DNA of 64,000 nucleotides from Flavobacterium sp. (GCA_021740105.1 JAIPAM010000004.1:97291-161290), one strand, 5' to 3'; counted from the stretch's first letter, positions 1 through 8,817 are shown. Translations and numbers: made by a program. The notes: generated by a model from the sequence alone, not told the origin.

Positions 1-758
1 GTTAATTTTGAATCGGTGCTATACAATAACTGTTCTTGCATAAAATGTCGCCACATGTAACTTTCATTTTCTTGACACCAGGTAATTTGCTCAGGCGTAT
101 AACCAATTTTTTCAGCATCTGAAATTTCTGGCAATAAAAGATCTTTCAAATACAGTTGCTTACCTTCATAAATCATTTGAGAAAGTAAGTTTCTATTATT
201 CCCAAATGGAATTACTCTAACTGAAAAACTAGAAACGATGTCGGGCATAATTTGGTTTTGCTCGAAATTTTGCTTAATATATTCTGGAAATTCGTAGAAT
301 TTGTGATTTTTACCTAAGTATAAATCAAGTGAAATTAGTACTAAACTATCTGTATAAATGGCTTTATTTTGATAGTCCATTTCAGAAATTAAAGTGATAA
401 CTTTCGGTGTTTTGGTATTTGGGAAATAATATTTTATGTGCTTGAAAAGTGATTCTAAATTAGAATTTACTTTTTCAAAATTGGAATATTTTTTTTGAAC
501 CTCTGTATACAATTCTCTGTAAAGTGGATTATTAATTTTGTTGACCCAAATTGAATCTGGGGTAGCTGCTGGAAAAAAATAAGGGTATTTTTGTTTTATA
601 TTTTGAAAATTTTCTACAGGAGTTTCATAGAAAATTTTATCAAATCGTTCTACTTTTATGGTAACAGGAATTTCTTCAACTTCTTTTTCGATTTTATTTT
701 TTTTATCGCAAGATGATAAAAGTACCAATAACGAGAATAGAGACACCCATTTTTTCAT
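1..758 (-). CDS. gldB: Gliding motility lipoprotein GldB (3' end outside window)
   Basis: The reading frame stays open from the ATG at 758 to the window edge, giving 252 codons without a stop, so the C-terminus is missing. The protein starts with a short charged segment and a hydrophobic stretch ending in a lipobox (LLSSC, Cys about residue 16), so it should be a lipoprotein. The rest (IKVERFDKIFY, a YPYFFP segment, and EQITWCQENESYMWRHFMQE near the cut) resembles GldB, an essential part of the flavobacterial gliding and type IX secretion apparatus. It is divergent from nadE, and a hairpin repeat lies between them. The family call is from memory of GldB sequences; gldC would be expected beyond the left edge. 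Confidence 0.82.
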   Translation of the reverse strand, partial: MKKWVSLFSLLVLLSSCDKKNKIEKEVEEIPVTIKVERFDKIFYETPVENFQNIKQKYPYFFPAATPDSIWVNKINNPLYRELYTEVQKKYSNFEKVNSNLESLFKHIKYYFPNTKTPKVITLISEMDYQNKAIYTDSLVLISLDLYLGKNHKFYEFPEYIKQNFEQNQIMPDIVSSFSVRVIPFGNNRNLLSQMIYEGKQLYLKDLLLPEISDAEKIGYTPEQITWCQENESYMWRHFMQEQLLYSTDSKL

Positions 759-772
759 AGTATATATTTTAT

Positions 773-894
773 TAGCCCTGATTACTTCACCTAACTTTTA
801 TTTCCATCGGAGTTCAGTGAACTTCGTTTGAAGTGAAAATCCTTTTTTTTGAGGTACAAAAAAAAGATTGCAACGGAAAGCAGGAAATAGCTCC
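773..894 (-). repeat. Dispersed imperfect-hairpin repeat, copy 1
   Basis: On the minus strand this reads GGAGCTATTTCCTGCTTTCC, then TTGCAATC, an inner T-run/A-run stem around 842-866, and ends in GGGCTA at 773-778. The two arms match those of copies at 20017-20096 and 30855-31000. This copy has extra sequence between the inner stem and the GGGCTA end. It fills most of the gap between divergent gldB and nadE. From memory, similar elements are common between genes in Flavobacterium; no function is known to me. Confidence 0.7.
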
Positions 895-905
895 AAATAA
901 TTATT

Positions 906-913
906 ATTTTTGC
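906..913 (+). promoter_or_regulatory. Putative -7 element for nadE
   Basis: TATTTTTG fits the Bacteroidota -7 consensus TAnnTTTG and lies 36 bases before the nadE ATG. No convincing -33 TTTG lies at the right distance, because the hairpin repeat occupies that position. Confidence 0.45.
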
Positions 914-949
914 AAATATACATTGCAGTACTATAAACTATAACAAAAA

Positions 950-1756
950 ATGTCTAAAAAAAGTACAATTCAGGTTGAAAAAGTGAACCAACATATTGTG
1001 AACTGGCTAAAAGAGTATGCAATTTCATCTAAAACCAATGGCTTTGTTGTTGGTATTTCGGGCGGAGTAGATTCGGCGGTAACATCTACATTGTGTGCTC
1101 AAACGGGATTGCCCACTTTGTGTGTTGAAATGCCAATTCATCAAAATGAAAGTCACGTAAATCGTGGAAAAGAGCATATTGAGCAGTTAAAAAATAGATT
1201 TTCAAATGTGCAAAGTGCGCTCACAGATTTGACTATGGTGTTTGACAATTTTGTAAAATTAGTACCAACTGGGGAAGATGAAAATAAAAAACACCTTGCT
1301 TTAGCAAATACCAGAGCGAGATTGAGAATGACAACTTTGTATTATCATGCTGGGATCAATGGTTTTTTAGTAGCCGGAACTGGAAATAAAGTGGAAGATT
1401 TTGGCGTTGGTTTTTATACCAAATATGGCGATGGCGGAGTTGATTTAAGTCCGATTGCTGATTTAATGAAATCCGATGTTTTTGCATTAGGAGCCTATTT
1501 ACAAATTCCAGATTCAATATTGATTGCCGAGCCATCAGACGGACTTTTTGGAGATGCAAGATCAGATGAAGAGCAATTAGGGGCTAGTTATGACGAATTA
1601 GAATGGGCGATGATTGAAGATCATAATGGTAAATCTGCAACTGATTTTTCAGGCAGACCACAAGAAGTATTTTCAATTTATAAAAGATTGAACTCGGTAA
1701 ATCAACACAAAATGAATCCAATTCCAGTGTGCTTGATTCCAAAAGAGTATAAATAG
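950..1756 (+). CDS. nadE: NAD(+) synthase, ammonia-dependent
   Basis: This 268-residue protein should make NAD+ from nicotinic acid adenine dinucleotide, ATP and ammonia in the cytosol. The ATP pyrophosphatase loop SGGVDS is at residues 37-42. NTRARLRMTTLYYHA and GTGNKVEDFGVGFYTKYGDG match the adenylate- and deamido-NAD-binding segments of NadE. There is no N-terminal glutaminase (nitrilase) domain, so it is the short form using free ammonia, of usual length for that form. It is followed after 14 bases by pth and is probably co-transcribed with it. The start at 950 is the first Met after the -7 element and keeps the family N-terminus. Confidence 0.95.
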   Translation: MSKKSTIQVEKVNQHIVNWLKEYAISSKTNGFVVGISGGVDSAVTSTLCAQTGLPTLCVEMPIHQNESHVNRGKEHIEQLKNRFSNVQSALTDLTMVFDNFVKLVPTGEDENKKHLALANTRARLRMTTLYYHAGINGFLVAGTGNKVEDFGVGFYTKYGDGGVDLSPIADLMKSDVFALGAYLQIPDSILIAEPSDGLFGDARSDEEQLGASYDELEWAMIEDHNGKSATDFSGRPQEVFSIYKRLNSVNQHKMNPIPVCLIPKEYK

Positions 1757-1770
1757 ATTACTTTAGCAAG

Positions 1771-2397
1771 ATGATAAAATGGTTAAATAATCTATTAAAC
1801 AGAGAAATCACCTCAGACAAATTGGATGATATGAATAAATTTTTAATAGTGGGTCTCGGAAATATTGGTGCTGAATATGTCAATACCCGACACAATATAG
1901 GCTTTAAAATCCTGGATTTTATTGCCAATAAAGAAGGCGCTAGCTTTGATAATTTAAAATTAGGCTCCGTTGCTGAAATAAAAATTAAAGGAAAGAGTTT
2001 CTTCCTATTAAAGCCAAACACCTACATGAATTTAAGTGGTAAAGCGGTCAAATATTGGATGGACAAAGAAAAAATATCTTTGGATAAAGTTTTGATTATT
2101 ACCGACGATTTGAACTTGCCGTTTGGCACCATTAGAATTCGATCAAAAGGAAGCGATGGCGGGCATAATGGATTGAAAAATACGACCCAAGTTCTAAATA
2201 CTCAAGAATATGCCCGATTTAGATTTGGAATTAGCGATGCCTTTAAAAAAGGAAAACAGGTTGATTATGTATTAGGAAATTGGGATGACGATGAAAAAAT
2301 AAAGCTACCAGAGCGACTAGAGATGGCCTCTGAAATCATAAAATCATTTGGATTAGCCGGTTTAGAAATCACCATGACCTCTTATAATGGCAAGTAA
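1771..2397 (+). CDS. pth: Peptidyl-tRNA hydrolase
   Basis: The product releases tRNA from peptidyl-tRNA that drops off ribosomes. The core FLIVGLGNIGAEYVNTRHNIG carries the catalytic His (H41 in this numbering), and KPNTYMNLSG and GSDGGHNGLK match the Pth substrate-binding segments. The 208-residue form has about 20 extra residues before the canonical start MNKFLIVGLG; a Met at 1831 would give the standard length. I recall similar extensions in other flavobacterial Pth proteins, which favours 1771, but the start is not certain. It lies 14 bases after nadE. Confidence 0.93.
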   Translation: MIKWLNNLLNREITSDKLDDMNKFLIVGLGNIGAEYVNTRHNIGFKILDFIANKEGASFDNLKLGSVAEIKIKGKSFFLLKPNTYMNLSGKAVKYWMDKEKISLDKVLIITDDLNLPFGTIRIRSKGSDGGHNGLKNTTQVLNTQEYARFRFGISDAFKKGKQVDYVLGNWDDDEKIKLPERLEMASEIIKSFGLAGLEITMTSYNGK

Positions 2398-2442
2398 GAC
2401 TTTTTGGTACAGAATTTGTTGAAATCTTTTAATTTTGTTAAA

Positions 2443-2475
2443 TTTTGTAGATTTTATTTAAAAATGCTACCTTTA
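2443..2475 (+). promoter_or_regulatory. Putative promoter of the short T9SS cargo gene
   Basis: TTTTG at 2443-2447 is followed after 20 bases by TACCTTTA at 2468-2475, one mismatch from TAnnTTTG. The gene starts 14 bases further on. Confidence 0.45.
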
Positions 2476-2489
2476 CGAAAAATTTATTA

Positions 2490-2825
2490 ATGCTAAAAAA
2501 TTACTTTTATATTGCTTTAACGGTACTTCTACTAAGTTCTTTTAGCGCTAAAGCTCAGGATAGTAAGGTACCAGCTAGAAATCAAGAAACTTCAATTGAG
2601 GGCTTGAATTTCTACCCAAACCCTGTAAGCAATGGTAAAATTTACATCACTTCAAAATTATCCTTAGACAAAGAAATCACCATCTTTGATGTTTTAGGAA
2701 AAAAAGTACTTCAAACTATATTAAATTCGAGAGAATTAAATATTTCTACCTTATCTCCTGGAGTTTATATCATTAAAATCAAAGAAGGAGAATCTACTGC
2801 GACTAGAAAACTAATAGTCAAATAG
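2490..2825 (+). CDS. Short T9SS-sorted protein, almost only a C-terminal sorting domain
   Basis: The 111 residues comprise a Sec signal peptide (about 1-22, ending AKA/Q), a linker of about 14 residues, and a type A T9SS C-terminal sorting domain from about residue 37 to the end. The domain shows FYPNPVSNG, ITIFDVLGKKV, LSPGVYIIKI and the terminal RKLIVK. Nothing resembling a cargo domain lies between signal and sorting domain. The domain is closely similar to the C-terminus of the next gene product (2932-4758), which suggests local duplication or loss of a cargo part. Export across the outer membrane by T9SS is the family expectation; what it does is unknown. Confidence 0.85.
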   Translation: MLKNYFYIALTVLLLSSFSAKAQDSKVPARNQETSIEGLNFYPNPVSNGKIYITSKLSLDKEITIFDVLGKKVLQTILNSRELNISTLSPGVYIIKIKEGESTATRKLIVK

Positions 2826-2880
2826 TTACCACTAAATCAATTTAAATTTATTTAATGTAATATTTACATTGCGTCTGATA

Positions 2881-2907
2881 TTGTTTCAATTTAACTTCCT
2901 AAATTTG
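2881..2907 (+). promoter_or_regulatory. Putative promoter of the lamin-tail T9SS protein
   Basis: TTG at 2881-2883 and TAAATTTG at 2900-2907 (exact TAnnTTTG) are spaced by 16 bases, slightly short. The ATG follows 24 bases later. Confidence 0.5.
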
Positions 2908-2931
2908 TTTACTTTTAAAATCTAAAAAATT

Positions 2932-4758
2932 ATGAAAAAAATTTACTTATTTGCATCAATGTTGTTTCTTTTCATTGGATTCACCTCTAAAGCGCAAGTG
3001 GTTATTAGCCAAGTATATGGTGGAGGCGGAAATACTGGAGCACCTTTAAACAGAGACTTTATTGAACTTTTCAATAGAGGTACTGCCGCAGTTGATATTT
3101 CTGGATATACTATTCAATACAATTCTGCAACTGGAACTAGCGCATGGTTATTTAATACCATTCCAGCAGGTGCAATTATTCAACCAGGAAAATACTATTT
3201 AATTGCTTTTGGACCTGCAGGTACAGTTGGTGCTGCATTACCTACTGCCGATTTTGATTCAACAGCTGCTGGCTTTTTAGCGCTATCCGCAACCAATGGA
3301 AGAGTGGCACTTTCTAACCTAGCAACTGCAATTCCTGCAGGATGCCCCCCAACTGGTTCTACAATTGATTATGTTGGATTCGGTACCGGAAACTGTTTTG
3401 AAGGAACTGCTGCTGTAGCCGTATTATCAAATACCACTTCCGCTTTGAGATTAAATGGTGGTTGTACTGATAATAATACTAATAACACCGATTTTGTAGT
3501 AAATGCACCAACTCCGAGAAATTCATCAACAACTGCAAGTGTTTGTTCTACAGCACCATCCATTGCAATTACCTCTCCGGTTAATGCCACTATTTATAAT
3601 CCGTTGACTACAAGTGTTACCGTAAATGTTTCGGTTTCTAACTTTACTGTTGCAAACGGAACGGGTACAGGCCATATTCATTATACAGTTGATGGTGGCG
3701 CAACTGTAATGAAATACGACACTACCCCAATTGTATTAAATGGACTTGCTGTGGGTAGTCACACTGTAGTAGTTACTTTAGTAAATAATGCTCATACGCC
3801 TTTATCTCCTACTGCGAGCGCTACAACTCAATTTACCATTGCTACACCTACAAATGTTGCTAATATAGCGGCTTTAAGAGCGGGCACTTTAAACGGTTAC
3901 TATACTTTGACTGGTAATGCTGTGGTTTCTCACGTTAGAAATCCTGCAGGAACAGTTACCGTTTCCACTACTAGAAATCAAAAATTTATTCAAGATGCTA
4001 CCGGTGGAATCTTAATTGATGATAGTGTTGGAAAAATCACTACGACATTTGCTGTTGGTGATAGCATGAACAATGTACTAGGCCAATTAATTGATTTTAA
4101 TGGAATTTTAGAATTGGTCCCTTTACAAAATCAAACGGTAGTTTCCTCTGGAAATACTCTTACAGCTCAGAACATTACCATCGCTGCTCTTAATGCAAAT
4201 GTAAATACTTACGAAAGTAAATTGATTAGTTTTAATAATATCACAATTACTGGAACAGTATCAGCGGGTGTTGTAACTCCATTAACTGCAGGGCAAGTAT
4301 TTGCTACTAGCACTAATTACAACGTATTTGACGGAACAACTAACGGCGTGTTGAGAACTGGATTTGCAGAAGCTAACTATATTGGAACAACAATTCCAAC
4401 TGGCGCTTTTAATATTACGGCTTTAGGTTATGATAATGTTTCTTCGGCTACTCCCCCAGTATTGACTCCTCAATTTATCCCTAGAAATTTAGCAGATTTT
4501 GTAACACTACAAACACAAAATAACGAAATCGCTGGATTAAGAGTTTATCCAAATCCTGTTTCAAATGGAGTTTTACATGTTGAGTCTAGTATGAATTTAG
4601 AAAAAACAATCTCTTTATTTGATGTTTTAGGAAAAGAAGTGATTAAAACTACTACTTCAAATACCACCATAAATATTGCTAATTTAAATAGCGGTATCTA
4701 TATAGTTAAAATTACAGAAGGTGGAAAAACAGCAACTAATAAACTAGTTGTAAAATAA
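2932..4758 (+). CDS. Secreted lamin-tail domain protein with T9SS sorting domain
   Basis: This 608-residue protein has a signal peptide (about 1-21, ending SKAQ). A lamin-tail domain follows (about 22-125: VVISQVYGGGGN, DFIELFNRGT, ISGYTIQY, PGKYYLIAFG). Next is an Ig-like segment (about 205-300: ITSPVNATIYNPL, GSHTVVVTLV), then a beta-rich OB-fold-like region (about 305-525: LNGYYTLTGNAVVSH, FIQDATGGILIDD). It ends in a type A T9SS sorting domain (about 535-608: VYPNPVSNG, ISLFDVLGKEV, KLVVK). Such proteins are exported and often surface-attached; lamin-tail proteins commonly accompany extracellular nucleases or phosphatases, but no catalytic domain is seen here. The function is unknown. Confidence 0.88.
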   Translation: MKKIYLFASMLFLFIGFTSKAQVVISQVYGGGGNTGAPLNRDFIELFNRGTAAVDISGYTIQYNSATGTSAWLFNTIPAGAIIQPGKYYLIAFGPAGTVGAALPTADFDSTAAGFLALSATNGRVALSNLATAIPAGCPPTGSTIDYVGFGTGNCFEGTAAVAVLSNTTSALRLNGGCTDNNTNNTDFVVNAPTPRNSSTTASVCSTAPSIAITSPVNATIYNPLTTSVTVNVSVSNFTVANGTGTGHIHYTVDGGATVMKYDTTPIVLNGLAVGSHTVVVTLVNNAHTPLSPTASATTQFTIATPTNVANIAALRAGTLNGYYTLTGNAVVSHVRNPAGTVTVSTTRNQKFIQDATGGILIDDSVGKITTTFAVGDSMNNVLGQLIDFNGILELVPLQNQTVVSSGNTLTAQNITIAALNANVNTYESKLISFNNITITGTVSAGVVTPLTAGQVFATSTNYNVFDGTTNGVLRTGFAEANYIGTTIPTGAFNITALGYDNVSSATPPVLTPQFIPRNLADFVTLQTQNNEIAGLRVYPNPVSNGVLHVESSMNLEKTISLFDVLGKEVIKTTTSNTTINIANLNSGIYIVKITEGGKTATNKLVVK

Positions 4759-4775
4759 TTCCAATCTCTTTCAAT

Positions 4776-4809
4776 AAAAAAACCTGTTCGTTTTGAACAG
4801 GTTTTTTTA
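4776..4809. terminator. Bidirectional rho-independent terminator
   Basis: The stem AACCTGTTC/GAACAGGTT has a five-base loop and is flanked by an A-run and a T-run. It lies between the convergent T9SS gene and dnaG and can serve both. Confidence 0.9.
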
Positions 4810-4824
4810 TACTCTATATTTTTT

Positions 4825-6804
4825 CTAATTAATATATCTAGACATTACTCTGCCTAATTTCATAGAAAAGGAATTAATGAGCTTGGAGTAATCCATTGCT
4901 AATGACATGGTATCAGAGTTATCTACAGATGGATCTGGCAAAATGGAACCTTTTAATTCATCTATAATTTTGTCCACTAAATACCATCTCATTGTTAAAA
5001 TAGTCTCTGAAACATATTGACTTATGGTTTCATTTTTTTGTTTAACAAATATATTTTGACCTCCCCAATCGTGAAGTGCCAATTTTTCGTCTTCCATTAA
5101 AATATCAGTTACTTCTTGAGCAAATTCTTGAGGTAATTGCATTAAATAATGTTCTATATTAAAAGTCTCATTCTGATTAAAATAATCTATTAAATTGTTG
5201 TAAACATCTTTAAAAAGTGGATTTGCCAATTCAACTTCGTCTTCTTGTAAACTCAAATACACTCTTTGGTAAACTGAATATTCTTTTTTCTCCACCGTAT
5301 TTTCAACCTCGCCGTTGGTATTTGTTTTTAACAATACATCTTCAAATTCTTCTTTACTATTTCCATAAAGAAGTAAGATTTTAATTATGGTTCTTTCTAG
5401 TTGGTATAGAACATCGACTTTTTCCACTTGATTTAAAGATTCACTCTTTATCACCTCAAATGATTTTTGCTCTTGCTTTATTTTTTTTCCAATTTCAGAA
5501 ATGTCTTTTTTAACCAATTGCGCTAAGGTGCTCAATAAAACTTGCTCTGAAATATCCATTATTCGCGAACATTCCTGTACATAAATTTCTCGTTGGATTC
5601 GGTCTGGAATCTTAGAAATACTTGCTACAATATCCCGAATTAACTCGGCTTTTTTTATAGGATCATTCTTGGCATCTTTCATCAACAAAGAAGCTTTGAA
5701 TTGTATAAAATCTTTAGCGTTTTCTTCTAAATAAACAACTAAATCTTCATATGGCGTTTTCTTTGCAAAACTATCTGGATCTTCACCGTCAGGAAATTCG
5801 CAAACTCTAACGTTCATTCCTTCTTCCAAAATCAAATCAATTCCACGTATGGAAGCACGTAATCCTGCTGCATCACCATCAAAAAGCACAGTTACATTTT
5901 TGGTTAATCTGTTAATTAGTCGGATTTGATCGGGCGTTAAAGCAGTTCCTGAAGATGAAACTACATTTTCAATTCCCGTTTGATTGAATTGAATTACATC
6001 GGTGTAACCTTCAACCAAAAAACAATTATTTTGTTTCGCAATAGCTTGTTTCGCTTGATAAATTCCATAAAGTACTTTGCTTTTATGGTAAATATCACTT
6101 TCAGGTGAATTGAGGTATTTAGCTGCTTTTTTGTCGTTGGTCAATATTCTTCCGCCAAATCCCAAAACCCGTCCTGACATACTTTGTATTGGAAACATAA
6201 CGCGTCCTTTAAATCGGTCAAAAGGTCGGTCGTCTCGTGAAATTGTCAATCCCGTGCTTTCCAAAAACTCTAATTTATATCCTTTCCCTAGGGCTTCCTT
6301 TGTGAAAGCATCCCAACTTTCCGGGGAATATCCAAGTGAAAATTTCTTGATGGTATCATTGGTAAAACCTCTTTCTTTGAAATAAGAATATCCAATTGCT
6401 TTTCCTTCTTCGGTATTTAATAGGGTATCTTGGAAATAATTTTTGGCAAATTCCGAAACCAGATACATACTTTCTCGCACATCTGTATTGGCTTTTTCTT
6501 CATCGGTTTGAACCGTTTCTTCAATTTCGATATTGTATTTTTTGGCTAAATAGCGAATGGCCTCTGGATAGGTAAAATGCTCATGTTCCATTAAAAAGGC
6601 AACCGAATTTCCGCCTTTTCCAGAACTAAAATCTTTCCAAATTTGTTTTACTGGAGATACCATAAAGGACGGGGAACGCTCATCAGAAAATGGACTTAAA
6701 CCTTTAAAGTTACTTCCGGCTCGTTTCAATTGAACAAAATCACCAATAACCTCCTCAACACGAGCAGTTTCGAAAACGGTATCTATGGTTGCTTTTGAAA
6801 TCAA
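4825..6804 (-). CDS. dnaG: DNA primase
   Basis: The product makes RNA primers for replication. Its 659 residues comprise an N-terminal fold (1-100), a Toprim core (SGRVLGFGGRIL, FLVEGYTDVIQ, SSSGTALTPDQ, VTVLFDGDAAG) and a C-terminal helicase-interacting region. In the N-terminal domain all four zinc ligands are replaced: S37 and S40 stand where the family has C and H (CPFH), and D58 and S61 stand where it has two C. The start is TTG at 6804: an in-frame TAA lies just upstream, the next Met is near residue 72, and the product then begins MISKATIDTV as I recall for related primases. Confidence 0.95.
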   Translation of the reverse strand: MISKATIDTVFETARVEEVIGDFVQLKRAGSNFKGLSPFSDERSPSFMVSPVKQIWKDFSSGKGGNSVAFLMEHEHFTYPEAIRYLAKKYNIEIEETVQTDEEKANTDVRESMYLVSEFAKNYFQDTLLNTEEGKAIGYSYFKERGFTNDTIKKFSLGYSPESWDAFTKEALGKGYKLEFLESTGLTISRDDRPFDRFKGRVMFPIQSMSGRVLGFGGRILTNDKKAAKYLNSPESDIYHKSKVLYGIYQAKQAIAKQNNCFLVEGYTDVIQFNQTGIENVVSSSGTALTPDQIRLINRLTKNVTVLFDGDAAGLRASIRGIDLILEEGMNVRVCEFPDGEDPDSFAKKTPYEDLVVYLEENAKDFIQFKASLLMKDAKNDPIKKAELIRDIVASISKIPDRIQREIYVQECSRIMDISEQVLLSTLAQLVKKDISEIGKKIKQEQKSFEVIKSESLNQVEKVDVLYQLERTIIKILLLYGNSKEEFEDVLLKTNTNGEVENTVEKKEYSVYQRVYLSLQEDEVELANPLFKDVYNNLIDYFNQNETFNIEHYLMQLPQEFAQEVTDILMEDEKLALHDWGGQNIFVKQKNETISQYVSETILTMRWYLVDKIIDELKGSILPDPSVDNSDTMSLAMDYSKLINSFSMKLGRVMSRYIN

Positions 6805-6831
6805 TTTATTTTAGGTTCAATGGTTAAGGTT

Positions 6832-6839
6832 CAAAGTTA
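6832..6839 (-). promoter_or_regulatory. Putative -7 element for dnaG
   Basis: On the minus strand this reads TAACTTTG, an exact TAnnTTTG, 27 bases before the TTG start. No clear -33 element was found. Confidence 0.5.
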
Positions 6840-6863
6840 TCAATTTTTTTGAGTAATATGGTG

Positions 6864-7841
6864 TTACTTTTTTCTTTCAATTACATAATTGACCATCATG
6901 ATCAAAGAATCTTTATAAGCCGTTTGTGGATAATTTTGTATTAATTGGAGCGCTTCTTGTTGGAATTCAATCATTTTTTGCTCCGCATAAGCCAGTCCGT
7001 TTTTGTTTTTTACAAATGCAATCACTTCTTTGACCCTTTTTTTATCTTTATTGTAATTTTTAATGGAATTAATCAACCAACTTTTTTCTTTAGAAGTGCA
7101 ATTATTCAACACATGAATTAAGGGCAAAGTCATTTTTTGTTCTTTAATATCAATTCCTGTTGGTTTCCCAATAGCCTCTTCGGAATAATCAAACAGATCG
7201 TCTTTAATTTGAAAAGCCATACCTATAAGTTCCCCAAATCTTCTCATATTTTCAACTTGGATTTCATCATCTATAACAGATTTAGCGCCAAGAGCACAGC
7301 AAGCAGCAATTAAAGTAGCCGTTTTCTTTTGAATAATTTCATAATATACCACCTCGGTAATGTCCAATCTTCGCGCTTTTTCAATTTGAAGTAATTCCCC
7401 TTCACTCATTTCTCGAACAGCTACTGAAATTATTTTTAATAAATCGAAATCGCCATTATCAATCGAAAGTAATAAGCCTTTAGACAGTAAATAATCCCCA
7501 ACTAAAACTGCAATTTTATTTTTCCAAAGGGCATTGATAGAGAAAAATCCGCGTCTTCGATTACTGTCGTCAACTACATCATCGTGCACTAATGTGGCCG
7601 TATGAATCAATTCAATTACAGATGCACCCCTATAGGTTCTCTCATTTACCGTTCCTTTTGAGAGCATTTTTGCAGTTAGAAAAACAAACATTGGGCGCAT
7701 TTGTTTTCCTTTTCTATTTACAATATAATAGGTAATCCGATTGAGCAAGCTAATTTTAGAAACCATCGATTCTCGAAATTTTGATTCGAAAAGATCCATT
7801 TCTAAAACTATCGGGGATTTTATTTCAGCAATTATATTCAT
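6864..7841 (-). CDS. Trans-isoprenyl diphosphate synthase (polyprenyl synthetase)
   Basis: The enzyme should condense isopentenyl diphosphate units onto an allylic primer to make a long-chain prenyl diphosphate, probably for menaquinone. The first Asp-rich motif is DDVVDD at residues 87-92, followed by RRRG; the second is QIKDDLFDY with D214, D215 and D218. FQIKDD and GKPTGID are typical of the long-chain octaprenyl/solanesyl type. The length of 325 is normal. The bulky residues ahead of the first motif that set chain length cannot be interpreted here, so product length is not assigned. It lies upstream of dnaG on the same strand with 59 bases between. Confidence 0.9.
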   Translation of the reverse strand: MNIIAEIKSPIVLEMDLFESKFRESMVSKISLLNRITYYIVNRKGKQMRPMFVFLTAKMLSKGTVNERTYRGASVIELIHTATLVHDDVVDDSNRRRGFFSINALWKNKIAVLVGDYLLSKGLLLSIDNGDFDLLKIISVAVREMSEGELLQIEKARRLDITEVVYYEIIQKKTATLIAACCALGAKSVIDDEIQVENMRRFGELIGMAFQIKDDLFDYSEEAIGKPTGIDIKEQKMTLPLIHVLNNCTSKEKSWLINSIKNYNKDKKRVKEVIAFVKNKNGLAYAEQKMIEFQQEALQLIQNYPQTAYKDSLIMMVNYVIERKK

Positions 7842-7848
7842 AGGATTC

Positions 7849-7856
7849 CAAAGATA
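7849..7856 (-). promoter_or_regulatory. Putative -7 element for the prenyl synthase gene
   Basis: On the minus strand this reads TATCTTTG, an exact match, only seven bases before the ATG at 7841. If it is used, the 5' leader would be only a few bases. Confidence 0.5.
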
Positions 7857-7905
7857 CTACTTTGAAATTGGAATGGAAATATTTTTTTATTACAATTAAA
7901 CTATT

Positions 7906-7913
7906 TACATTTG
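7906..7913 (+). promoter_or_regulatory. Putative -7 element for the lipoprotein gene at 7952
   Basis: TACATTTG is an exact TAnnTTTG, 38 bases before the ATG. No good -33 TTTG was seen. Confidence 0.5.
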
Positions 7914-7951
7914 TTTGAGTCTTAACAAAATAAATTTAAAATTTACTTCAT

Positions 7952-8800
7952 ATGAAAACAAATTCAATTTTAAAATTAACTGTATTGTTTGCAGTTATTT
8001 TGTTCGCAAGTTGTACTAAAGACAACAATGATCTTGCCAATGCGTTTACGACCGAAGATCTTCAAACTAATGCTAAACTAGATCAAGTAGCCAATGATTT
8101 GTCTGATATAATTGATGACCAATATTTTACAGAAAATCCAACAGGAAAATCTATTGCACCCTTAGAAATTAATTCATTACCTCCATGTGCAACTGTAACA
8201 AGAACTTTTACAGCAACAAGTTGGACTAGAACCATTAATTTTGGATCTACTGGATGTGCAATGCCAAATGGAGCTGTCCTTAGAGGTATAGTTAGAGTTA
8301 GTGGAAGTTTGCCATACACACGCGCAAATTATGTGATTAACTATTCTTTTGATGGTTTTTATTACAATGACTTTTTAGTTCAAGGAAATAGAACAATTAC
8401 AAGGTCGTTTGGAACGTCTACCTATCAAGCTGCTGTTCACCCAATTAATGTAATGGATATGAATATGACATTTACCAATTCTAGAGGCGTTTTTACAAGA
8501 GTTGGAACCAGAACTAGAGAGTGCGTTGAAGGATTTGATACTGTAATTTGGCCTGACAATATATATGTTGTAACAGGAAATTGGACAACTACTTTCCCAA
8601 ACGGAAATATTCACTCCAATGAAATTTCTAATATCACTCCTATCAGAATTAGATTAAATTGTGATTACAGAGTGGTTTCTGGAATTGTAAATATTACAAG
8701 ACCAAATCATACTGCCGTTTTGAACTATGGAACAGGAACTTGCGATAATATTGCAACTATTTCAATTGATGGAGGAACTCCAGTAACAATTACATTCTAA
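7952..8800 (+). CDS. Putative lipoprotein of unknown function
   Basis: I do not recognise this 282-residue family. The N-terminus is basic, then hydrophobic, and ends in a lipobox (FASC, Cys about residue 21) followed by TKDNND, so it should be lipid-anchored. The mature part is rich in Thr, Asn and short beta-like stretches, with paired Cys at CATVTRTF, GSTGCAMPNG, TRECVEG and RLNCDYR that could form disulfides. It has its own -7 element and a terminator, so it is probably transcribed alone. Confidence 0.75.
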   Translation: MKTNSILKLTVLFAVILFASCTKDNNDLANAFTTEDLQTNAKLDQVANDLSDIIDDQYFTENPTGKSIAPLEINSLPPCATVTRTFTATSWTRTINFGSTGCAMPNGAVLRGIVRVSGSLPYTRANYVINYSFDGFYYNDFLVQGNRTITRSFGTSTYQAAVHPINVMDMNMTFTNSRGVFTRVGTRTRECVEGFDTVIWPDNIYVVTGNWTTTFPNGNIHSNEISNITPIRIRLNCDYRVVSGIVNITRPNHTAVLNYGTGTCDNIATISIDGGTPVTITF

Positions 8801-8817
8801 TAATTAAAATTTATTAT

